Shown: positions 56,015 through 64,000 of the stretch, in pieces
How the letters are laid out: every line of letters begins with the position of its first letter
Numbering within the stretch: the first letter of the stretch is position 1
Source of the DNA: Exobasidium rhododendri
Lineage: Eukaryota; Basidiomycota; Exobasidiomycetes; Exobasidiales; Exobasidiaceae
DNA length: 64,000 bases
Reading direction: 5' to 3'
NCBI GenBank assembly: GCA_026210745.1
Contig: CP110631.1
Span: 496,001-560,000 of the forward strand
Position numbers and translations under genes: made by a program
Notes under the pieces: generated by a model
What the model saw: only the letters and a program-made list of their open reading frames with translations
Databases searched by the model: none
What the model was told of the DNA's origin: nothing

Positions 56015-57104
56015 ATGAGATCGCTGACCATTCGGCCAATGTCGACGATTACTTCTGCACAGTTCGGCCGATGGATAGCGACGCTCACTCTTCTGGTGGC
56101 CCTGCTCGTAGCTTCGGTCGCCGCGTCTCCTTTCCCTCAAAATGACTCGCTCACACTGCGAAAGAGAGGGAACGGCTTGAACTACACCGACCCAAACGAT
56201 GCAGATGGCGGACAGATGCTCACAATCATCCCCGGCTCTACTACTGTAGGGTTGGGAGAGCCGTTGAACGTCATTGTATCTGGCCTTTCGGATGCGTCTG
56301 TCTTGACTGTGGAAGGATTTCTGCTCTGGGCAACTTCAATCAACTTCGGTGTATCTTGTCTTGGTCAAGCAAACGGAACTTCACAGTATGCCAACCTTGG
56401 GACGGGCGCGGGAAACGTCTCTCAGGGGACGGGAGATGGCGACAATGGAGTCCTTCGATATAACTATCTAAATGCCTACTTTGGAACGTGCAAGGAAACA
56501 TTGGATGGGGGAAATCACTTCCGTTGGTGGCAGCAAGAGAATACCGACGCTTACTTTTTGGCATCGAGTGTAGAATTGGATCTGGCAACGGGACACAATA
56601 TTGCTTCTAATGGGTATAATCTCGGAAGAGACTATCTTGGTGAGTGGCGCATTCCAGTATTCCCTTTCTTGTAACGTGAGTTGCGGTCATGCTGACGTCT
56701 CCTCTGCACTGTCTTGCCCCGTATCACAGTCGGCAATGCAACCATCTCAAACGGTACGCAATGGTCAGGAAATGTCTACCAAACTACAGTCGAATACGTG
56801 GCGGCCGGTATTTTGCTGAATGCGACGAGCGTCGGTGTCAATCATCCCGATGTGGCGCTGACTGGTCAACCTGCACAAGATGGGCGAGTGGCTGTTCTCA
56901 CCGTCAGGCAGCTGAATTCCTCACTGTGAGTAAAGGTTATTTCCACAGACAAGTATGCCTCGACTTAATCTTTCCTTTCCTCCTTTCCTCTCTTCCAGCA
57001 CTGCCTCGACGACCTCCTCAGGTGGCCCCACCTTCTCCACCTTGTCTATCTCATATATTGTTGCAGCCTTCATCGCTCTTATCACTACAGCACTGCTCCT
57101 GTAA
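56015..57104 (+). CDS. Secreted GPI-anchored surface protein, uncharacterised
   Basis: Three exons, 56015-56639, 56730-56925 and 56999-57104, joined in frame to give 308 residues. A hydrophobic leader (IATLTLLVALLVASVAASPFP, about 20-40) precedes a likely KR processing site (LTLRKRGNG). The mature part carries several N-glycosylation sequons (NYT, NGT, NVS, NAT) and a Trp-rich segment HFRWWQQE. The C-terminus is Ser/Thr-rich followed by a hydrophobic tail ending in ALLL, a GPI-attachment signal. It looks like a family of basidiomycete secreted proteins of unknown function. Upstream in-frame sequence lacks an ATG, supporting this start. Confidence 0.85.
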
Positions 57105-57396
57105 TATTCCAACACATCTCCTACTTACGCTATACTCACACAATTTGTAAAAGAGACTTTGATCGTCATCATAGATTTGCAACTTCCCAAAGACAAGAAG
57201 TGGGCAGCGCTAAACTCTGTGTAACTGGATGAAACTACGTTTTGCGCGTTCGAAATTTCAGGCCGGGGGCGTCAAAATGGAGGAAATGTTAAATCGCTTT
57301 CCTCGTTTCGAGATTTCTCCTGATCTTGGAACTTGATCTTCGTTTCCTGTTGAACATCAGAGCGTCCCATGTGTTTGTGCCCCCCGATCGATCAGC

Positions 57397-58168
57397 ATGC
57401 CAGTCAATTTGAGTAAGAGAAGTATTGTCAAGCATGGGACTAACAAAGCATACCACACTGCTCAAAGGAAGAGTCAAGGCGGGGCCATAACAGGAGCGAA
57501 TAGCACAAGCCTAGGGGAAAGGAGCAAGGGCAAGGGAAAGTCCGGCTTTCAAGTTGGTCCAAAGCATGCACCAGATGGGGCCTATCTTGGTCGAGGTGAG
57601 TATTGATGAGAGGGGCTACCAGAGGCAATGGACTACTACTGACTAGAATCCTCCTTACTCAGCCAAAAAGATCAAAGCAGATCTGATCGAAAAGGCAAAG
57701 ATCAAAAAGCGATACTTCAAATCAGTGAAAGGCGACGACGAGAGGGGAGTAGGGCAAGCAGTAGAGAGCGATGACCTCTTGAACAGGGATGAGGGAAAGT
57801 TTGCACCGGAAAGGGGTGTGGAAGAAGAACGGTCAGATGACATTCTCTTTCAGATGAGGAATCGAGATCTGCCCGCGTCTTCGGCGTCTGCAGTACAGGC
57901 GGACAACAAGGCCAGAGGAATAAGAGAGAAGAAAAAAAGGACACCGGAAGCAAAGGCGGAAGAGGCAGACAGCCAGAGGATTGCGAGAAAAGCTGGTGCT
58001 TCCCCTTTCAAGGACGGGGGCCTGTCCAAGGAAGAACGACTGCAACTACGAGACAAGAAGCAGGAAAAGTGGAATTCGCAGAGTGGCAGTCAGACGGGAA
58101 GGCAGAGGGGTCAACCAAATCTGGGCGCTCGAATGGACCTGCTCTTGGAGAAGATCAAGCAGGGGTGA
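57397..58168 (+). CDS. FYV7: FYV7-like rRNA-processing protein
   Basis: Two exons, 57397-57595 and 57663-58168, joined in frame to give 234 residues. It is highly charged, with Lys-rich N- and C-termini. The segment AKKIKADLIEKAKIKKRYFK after the splice and the RLQLRDKKQEKWNSQSG-like C-terminal helix fit Fyv7, a small nucleolar protein needed for 18S rRNA maturation and 40S assembly in yeast. The C-terminus ends in RMDLLLEKIKQG, a usual Fyv7 end. No other domain is present. Confidence 0.8.
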
Positions 58169-58676
58169 AGGTGGTGTGGACGTGGTGTCCAATCCCTGAC
58201 CCTTTTGTAACAAATAGAAAGCATGCGAGCAGTCTGGAAGCATCTGCCATTGTATCGATATATATCATTTCTTCATTTCTTCAATCTAACTTCAGGCGTG
58301 CCTTACACCAACGACACTACATACTGCCATTGACACAAGAGGTGTGCAAGCTACCGGCCCATTTGCGATCCAATTGATCCTCATGAACGAATCCACGAGA
58401 AGCGAACTATCGCAAATACTGGGCACTAAGATGCTCAAGACGGTGATGAGACATCAGCGAGAAGATACTTTTCCTCCCTGGGGTCGTCTTTCTCTTGGCT
58501 CCAATCTGACGCTCACCCTTACCCAACGGAAAAAGGGAATGGGGAGCAACACGAGGAAAGGAAGGAGCCGATCGGTATAGTACCGCACTGAAGAAAAAGA
58601 AGAAAGAGAGGATTCGGCCGCTCTGGCTCTCCTTCTTGTACACTTTTTCCACCTTGAATCTTTCTCTCTTCCAAAA
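58169..58676. other. Intergenic, 0.5 kb
   Basis: It lies between the FYV7 stop and the first exon of the voltage-sensor gene. A short frame at about 58384-58580 is not supported by any domain or splice join. Confidence 0.5.
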
Positions 58677-60093
58677 ATGCAGGCACGTGACGATTATCAG
58701 AGTCAACACATTGGCGGTGCCGATTCGGGCCAAATCTCGAAGGTGTCCCAACCCTAACACGCATTCGGTCCTAATTATAAGATATAACAGCTGCGATCAT
58801 TTAGACTATCAAAGCATCAAAGAAAGCAGCTTTTGAGCAAGATCATACCGCACCAGCCGTCACTGAACCCTTGCCCATCATTTCCTCTTTGGCCGCACAT
58901 GCTGCGCTGAACGGAAGCAAGCAGAGGTTCACTAGCAGCGAAAGTAGTCACTACAACGACATACCCAGCACCGTTCAAAGTCAAGGCTCCGTCCGGTCGT
59001 CATCAGGCACAGCCGCGAGCCGGACTCGAAATCGCTACGCTGCATACTCCAACGGGATGAGCGATAATACGGCAGTACAGACAGGTCCATCGGCTCCTTC
59101 ATCGGGAGGAGTCGCTATAGAAATCGAGTCGAATGAGGCTTCGATAGGGCAGGGCAGGGTGGTAGATCCGGCTGGACTGGGAGGGAGAGGAGGAACGTGG
59201 GGTGCTGAGAATAGCAGCGAGAATGCCGCTCCAGTGTGAGTAAGGGGAAGCATCGATAGTGGGAAAATGGTATGTCGGGAAGGCACTAACAGATCATGGC
59301 ATCTACAGACCATCACGGTCTCACTATCATTTGTCTCGAAATGAGGTCATGAAAGGCTTGGCGAATCGCTTTGTCCATTCGACAGGATACATCTACTTTT
59401 ACGCCGGTATGGCTATTGCAAGTCTACTCACTGTGTTTATATCACTACTACAGGAGTGTCCAGGAACGATCTTTTACGTTTTGGAACTCATCATCAATGC
59501 TCTCTTGATCGCCGAAGTAGGCATAAGGGGATATGCATTTGGCAAAGTGAGCAGCCATCTAGCAACAACGCTGTGAAAATTTCTGACTGACCTTCTCTCT
59601 TCCTGCCTCACAGCAATTCTGGAAGTCGACCTTTAACATAGTAGATTTGTGCCTCGTCCTGCTCTGTGCTATCACGCTTGCCGTCCTGTTCTTCTCACAC
59701 GACTGCTCACCCTATCGCAGAGGAGAAGATCATCCTGGACCGGGAGAAGATCTACCGAGCAACTCATCAGCTCGAGGCGGCAGATCAGAAGAACTATTGG
59801 ACAGTTTGCTGCTAATTATTCGAAATGGTGCTCAATTGTTTCGGTTGGTGTCTGTCATCAGAAGGAGCAGCAGCAATGTCACGACAAGGGTACCGAACAT
59901 CGACCTGGATGATGCAAGGCGCTTCAGCTTGGATCTAGACTTGGAAGAAGAAGGTTTGGCAGCTAGAGAGAGGATGGCCGATGGAGGAGATAGAGGCGCG
60001 AGGCTGGAAAGGGAAAGGCAAAATAATGGTGCAGCTCTGTCAGACGAGAGAAGGCAGTTGTTTGATTACGAAGACGACGATGAGGAGCTGTGA
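58677..60093 (+). CDS. Voltage-sensor-domain (four-helix Ion_trans-like) membrane protein without a pore
   Basis: Four exons, 58677-58742, 58805-59235, 59309-59546 and 59614-60093, joined in frame to give 404 residues. The tiny first exon is inferred, because the next exon has no ATG and the frame closes with a stop just before its acceptor. The N-terminal 180 residues are disordered. Four helices follow: S1 IYFYAGMAIASLLTVFISLL, S2 FYVLELIINALLIAEVGI with inner Arg, S3 FNIVDLCLVLLCAITLAVLF with the conserved Asp, and S4 LLIIRNGAQLFRLVSVIRR carrying three Arg positions. Nothing like S5-S6 or a selectivity filter follows; the tail is acidic and coiled. The layout is that of Hv1 proton channels or other stand-alone voltage sensors. 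Channel activity is not shown. Confidence 0.82.
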
Positions 60094-60288
60094 ACGGGAT
60101 AATAATAATGATATTGATAAAGCATTTTTCCACATCTATTCACTTTTCTCTGCGACTGATCGAGAGATAAATCCGTCTATTCCATCGTGCTGATCTACAT
60201 GGCCCGAACACGATACTGCCGCCGCCACTGATAGAGATACAGTTGAATTCCATCTATCGTGTGCCTTGGATTTTGCCAGTCGGAGAGA

Positions 60289-60845
60289 TCAGAGCTTAGA
60301 GCCTGGCTTGACTGCAAGGGGCGGCGAAATACATCGTGTACATTAGAGACAAAGAGGTGCACCACGCAAGCTGCATCCTGTACGAAGCATGACTCACCCT
60401 CGCCGATCTTCAGTTTAGATCCGTGCTTTTGCATCACCTTCTCTGAATGATAGGTCCAGAATGCCTCAGAAGAATCTTTTCCACAGTTCTTCAAGAGGAT
60501 CTTCTTGCCACCTGGGGAGTGAAGTAAAAGGGTCAGCACAGGCGTACGTAGCGATGTACGAGACCTCCTCGTTGCAACTTACCTGGGTGCTGGAAGGACA
60601 GACGTACGACGAGACGATTGTGATCAACAGCCAGGATTCATGATCATCTACTCTGGTACGATCCCACTCACATCGTCGAGGAATTCGGTGACGTCGTACA
60701 CGCCGCCGTCAACAATGACCCAAGCAGATTCCTCTGATACGAGGTGGCTCAGCCGCGATACTCTTTCCCGCAATGCTTCCGCTTTCCATATCTACTCACC
60801 AGACTTGTGGTTCTTTACCTCGTCGGCATCGAAAGTCTTTGACAT
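60289..60845 (-). CDS. Small cytochrome b5 with C-terminal SKL (predicted peroxisomal)
   Basis: Five exons: 60800-60845, 60672-60733, 60593-60599, 60398-60511 and 60289-60311, joined in frame to give 83 residues. The sequence MSKTFDADEVKNHKS and ESAWVIVDGGVYDVTEFLDD leads into HPGGKKILL, the first haem-ligand His motif. WTYHSEKVMQKHG supplies the second His. The HPG codons sit in a 7-nt microexon (CACCCAG) flanked by CAG and GTAAGT. The last exon gives VKPGSKL then a stop, so the protein ends in SKL, a canonical PTS1 signal. There is no membrane tail as in ER cytochrome b5. An electron carrier inside peroxisomes is the inference, with fatty-acid or sterol oxidoreductases as possible partners. 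Confidence 0.88.
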
Positions 60846-61362
60846 TGTTAGTGCTAGAGTAGGCTAGAAGAGTTCAAGCTGTAAGTTGGTATTAATCTAG
60901 AATGGTGATCCTGATTTTACACTCTGTCAACATTCACGCGGGGAGAGGAACAACTACTAACTTGCTCATGCAGCCGGATGCGCGTATGAAAGCCGGTCCT
61001 AGAGCCAACCAGAACGCCCCGAATGCGCAGGAAGGAAAGTCGCGATTAATAATGATCAGTGCTCGCGTGGGGAGGGGGGGGGGAAAAGCTTAAGAAGAAT
61101 CTCTCCGCCATCAGTGCCGCGGAGATTGTGTCCGAAGTAGGAGGAGTCGTAAAGCGCTTTTTCCAGAATTTTTGCGACGTTGACTGTCGCGCAAAAACGG
61201 GAGGGCTTTGCAGAAGTCACGACTGGCACGGCTCGGGTCGCAGAGCAATCGCTACCCACTAACACGGGTATGCTCCCATCACAGACTGCTCTCCGAACAT
61301 CTTCACTGCTCTTCTCTTCAACATATCGCCCTTTCCTACGAGAACACGCATCCTTGATCAAG
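60846..61362. promoter_or_regulatory. Divergent promoter region, cytochrome b5 / threonine aldolase
   Basis: 517 bp between divergent starts. A G-rich run lies at 61070-61083. Short frames only. An in-frame ATG at 61270 could extend the aldolase N-terminus. Confidence 0.5.
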
Positions 61363-62789
61363 ATGACAGTCGCACAGTACTCTTCAGCTCCTCCTCCCTC
61401 CGCCCCTACAAAGACAGCCCTGTTTGTGCTTCCAGAAGCACCCCTTCCCATAGATAGAAGCTCCTATTCCAAAGATGCTACGACAGCGGCGGCTACTCGT
61501 GATCTTCGGACCGACACCATCACGACCCCAACAGAAAGTATGCTTCAGGCGATGAGCTTGGCTGGGGGTGGTGACAATGTCTACTTGGAAGACATCACTT
61601 CGATTAGCTTTGAAGCAGATGTAGCTACTCTTTGTGGGAAAGAGGCAGGCTTATACGTTCCCAGTGGTACACTCTCCAATCAACTCTGCCTCCGAACCTG
61701 GCTTATGCAACCACCGTACACAGTCCTGTGCGACTCTAGAGCTCACATTCATCGCTACGAAGCAGGCGGTGTCTCTTATCATAGCGGCGCGGCGGTGGAG
61801 CTCATCGCACCGAGCAATGGCCGCTACCTGCGATGGGAAGAGGACATAAAGCCCAACCTGTCACTTGACTTTGACGACACCCACGCAGCGCCAACTGCCG
61901 TCGTGTCACTGGAGAACACACTCAACGGCACTATTTTCCCTCAGGAGGAGATCGTGAAGATCAAAGAAGGTCTCAAGCCATTGGACATCAAATTACACCT
62001 CGATGGGGCTCGACTGTGGAACGTATCTGCCAAGACAGGCACATCGATGGAAGAGCTCTGTCGCCCCTTTGACAGTGTTAGTCTTTGTTTCAGCAAGGGT
62101 CTCGGCGCACCGATTGGAAGGTGAGCATCCAATGCCCTCTGCGTGTCTAATGTACACCGCTCAGCTTGCCACACTCTTGCCCTCCTTCCCTTTCACTTCC
62201 TTCTCTCCATCCTCCTTCTCATTTCCCTTCCTTCTCTTCCCTTTTGCAGCATGATGATTGGGCCAAAGTCGTTCATTAAAAAGGCGACACACTTTCGAAA
62301 GATGTTCGGCGCTGGTCTGAGACAAGCCGGGATCCTGAGCTCTGCCGCTCGAGTCGCTTTGACGGAGAATTTTGGCAAGCTGCAGTACACCCACAATTTG
62401 GCTCAATGGCTCGCAGCAGAAGTAAAGGAGATTGGGTGTGCACTGCCCACTCCTGTAGACACAAGCATGGTGAGGCTTCTCGCATCAATCGGCCAGGTCT
62501 AGTCTCTTGCTGATTTTTCCCTTGCTCCTCTTCCATCTAATACCAGGTCTATATTGATGTGTCGCCGCTTGGATTCACTTCGGAGGAGTTGAAGAGGCGT
62601 GCTTCGCAATTGTCGCCGCCGATCAAATTAGGCGGACAGCGGGTCGTTATTCATCACCAAGTCACAGCGCAGACATTGGTCGACCTCGTCACCTTAATCA
62701 GAACGATGGCCAGTGAAAACCCTTCCAACGGGAAGGTACCCAATTCAGAGTCAAACTCCAAATCAATGTATTCTTCCAATCTTCAATAG
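61363..62789 (+). CDS. GLY1: L-threonine aldolase (PLP enzyme)
   Basis: Three exons, 61363-62120, 62250-62469 and 62547-62789, joined in frame to give 406 residues. Motifs: RDLRTDTITTPTESM near the N-terminus, GGGDNVYLED, the SGTLSNQLCLR turn, KLHLDGARLWN (Asp that pairs with the PLP ring) and SLCFSKGLGAPIGS, whose Lys forms the Schiff base and whose last Ser is made by the splice. The enzyme cleaves threonine to glycine and acetaldehyde, the main cytosolic glycine route in yeast. An upstream in-frame Met at 61270 would add 31 residues that look partly like a mitochondrial leader. The C-terminus is extended by a Ser/Asn-rich tail. Confidence 0.94.
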
Positions 62790-62793
62790 ACGG

Positions 62794-62814
62794 TCTCTCT
62801 CTCTCTCTCTCTCT
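62794..62814. repeat. CT dinucleotide repeat filling the gap between two stop codons
   Basis: About ten CT units occupy nearly the whole 25-bp gap between the GLY1 and SWC5 stop codons. Confidence 0.9.
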
Positions 62815-63703
62815 TCACTTCTTGTTGTGCTCCTGCAGGCGATTTTGAACCCGGTCGAGAAAACCTTGTCTTTCCATATACCCTTTCATGCTACCAAGTC
62901 CACTACCGCCCCCCTTTGTCTGGGCTTCCATTTCATCCTTCTCTCTGTCGTTTCCATTGTCTTTGAACTTGTTCCAGTCCATCTTCGACTTTTCTAACGT
63001 GTTGATCTTGGTGGGTTTGTCTGCTGCTGCTGCCGCACTCATGGCCGCTAATGAGCTTTTCTTCTTTCGAGGTGGAGCCAGTGGTCGGTTTGTCGAAGAT
63101 GAGAAAGAAGTCGAAGCAGAGGGCTTTGCTACGACATCACTGGTCCCCGGTGCCTTTATACTGGCCAAATAAGCAATCGCCTCTGGATGAGAAGCTGGCA
63201 GAAGCTTCTCTTCTTTCACTTCCTCTCCAGCAAAGCGATACGAGCTCTTGACAAGCACTAACTCCTCCTTCTCTGCTTGCGCTGAATTTTTGGCTGCTTG
63301 AGAGGGTGTCTGTGTCTTTAGGGCATTCCAAACATGCTCCGACTGGTCAGAGAGCTTTTCGCCTTTCTCAGATCTTTAGAGATAGGGGACTGAGCTCTTC
63401 ATCCTCCTCTCACCGCCAGCTAAGGAGCTCTTCTAGCACTCACCCGCTCTCCCTTCCTTTCTCCTGCGATATGTTTGTCCGTCTGATACGCTTGCCTTCT
63501 CTAATATCCTCACCCAGATCTCTCTTGAGCGCCTCAGCCTCGTCTTCTTCCACTTCCCTCGCTCGCTTGCCTTCTTCTCCTGCCTCTTCATCTTCCGAAT
63601 CACTGTCACTGGACTCGCTTCCTAATTCGTTGCCATCGTCTTCCCTCGGCTTGTCCTCATGGTCTTCTCCCAAGCTTTTGACCTGCTTCTCACCGATAGT
63701 CAT
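62815..63703 (-). CDS. SWC5: SWC5/CFDP1 (BCNT) subunit of the SWR1 chromatin remodeller
   Basis: Two exons, 63444-63703 and 62815-63373, joined in frame to give 272 residues. The N-terminal half is strongly acidic (Ser/Asp/Glu), as in yeast Swc5, which uses it to bind H2A-H2B. The middle has KLSDQSEHVWNALK and EKEELVLVKSSYRFAGEEV. The C-terminal BCNT domain is clear: KSKMDWNKFKD and KGYMERQGFLDRVQNRL. Swc5 is required for SWR1-driven H2A.Z deposition. The Met at 63703 is chosen because it leaves a 127-bp promoter shared with the divergent GFA-like gene. Confidence 0.93.
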
Positions 63704-63830
63704 TGGGTAGGAATTAGAGGTGAAGGAGGAAGAAATATACTTGGTGTGGTATTCACGCGTCAAAGGGGAAAAAGCCTGTTCCTTGTCTGATCGAGAGCAG
63801 AGTGTGGAGGCTTCCGAGGCAGCACACACC

Positions 63831-64000
63831 ATGTCGTCTGCAGAAGGAAATGTGATCCGAGGTCATTGCGCTTGTGGCTCGCTACGATATACCATCGACG
63901 TCTCCAACATCGATAGAGATTTGAAGTTGTCGATGTATTGTCATTGCTCTCAGTGTCAAAGGCTGAACGGTGCACCTTTTGTGTGGTCGACGCATTGGTC
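63831..64000 (+). CDS. GFA / CENP-V family Mss4-like zinc protein, 3' end outside window
   Basis: Only the first 56 residues are inside the window; the frame is still open at the edge. It starts MSSAEGNVIRGHCACGSL and continues to YCHCSQCQRLNGAPF. The CxCG and CHCxxC pairs are the zinc ligands of the glutathione-dependent formaldehyde-activating enzyme (GFA)/CENP-V fold. Members bind one or two zinc ions; many fungal copies have no known substrate. Confidence 0.88.
   Translation, partial: MSSAEGNVIRGHCACGSLRYTIDVSNIDRDLKLSMYCHCSQCQRLNGAPFVWSTHW

Noticed and set aside
58344-58580. Short plus-strand frame between FYV7 and the voltage-sensor gene
   Set aside because: No domain, no conserved look, and it does not splice in frame into the next gene.

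Overview
This is a gene-dense stretch of a fungal nuclear genome. Every multi-exon gene uses short introns, mostly 60-100 nt, with GTGAGT or GTAAGT donors. Protein content and style (serine- and glutamine-rich regulators, a Ras with a CAAX end, a PPS1-type phosphatase, a Zn2Cys6-PAS regulator, a siderophore-type acyltransferase) point to a basidiomycete, most likely a smut relative (Ustilaginomycotina). The lineage is an inference from how the proteins look, not from a search. I support 26 protein genes (one certainly cut by the window edge, one possibly), two tRNA genes and one intronic C/D snoRNA. Most proteins had to be assembled by joining exons, and each join below was checked for reading-frame continuity.

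Layout. 0-7 kb: an Ame1/CENP-U-like candidate, VPS4, eIF2B-gamma and an extended SDR. 7.8-20.5 kb: a CSL-family transcription factor and a Zn2Cys6-PAS regulator, transcribed divergently from an unusually long 5.7-kb gap. 20.9-28.6 kb: GID8 with an snR40-like snoRNA in its intron, an ERCC6L2-type SNF2 ATPase, an acyl-protein-thioesterase-like hydrolase and a penta-EF-hand protein. 31.4-46.2 kb: PPS1 phosphatase (behind a second long gap of 2.8 kb), an ankyrin-DIL protein, RAS, a Golgi-type apyrase and mitochondrial IBA57. 47.3-47.9 kb: two inverted, intron-containing tRNA-Arg(UCG) genes. 48-64 kb: a very compact block with a tandem dimeric-barrel protein, a mitochondrial-type double ABC ATPase, a 56-residue membrane protein, a PPX1 exopolyphosphatase, a SidF-like acyltransferase, a GPI-anchored surface protein, FYV7, a voltage-sensor-domain protein, a peroxisome-tagged cytochrome b5 with a 7-nt microexon, threonine aldolase, SWC5 and the start of a GFA/Mss4-like protein.

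The genes are mostly housekeeping, with no sign of a biosynthetic cluster, transposon or virus. Convergent pairs are packed extremely tightly (gaps of 9, 25, 38 and 53 bp between stop codons), while the two long gaps lie upstream of regulatory genes. The most notable items are the dual-guide snoRNA in the 301-nt GID8 intron, the 7-nt microexon that encodes the haem-ligand His of a cytochrome b5 ending in SKL, the pore-less voltage-sensor protein, and the 56-residue three-exon gene.
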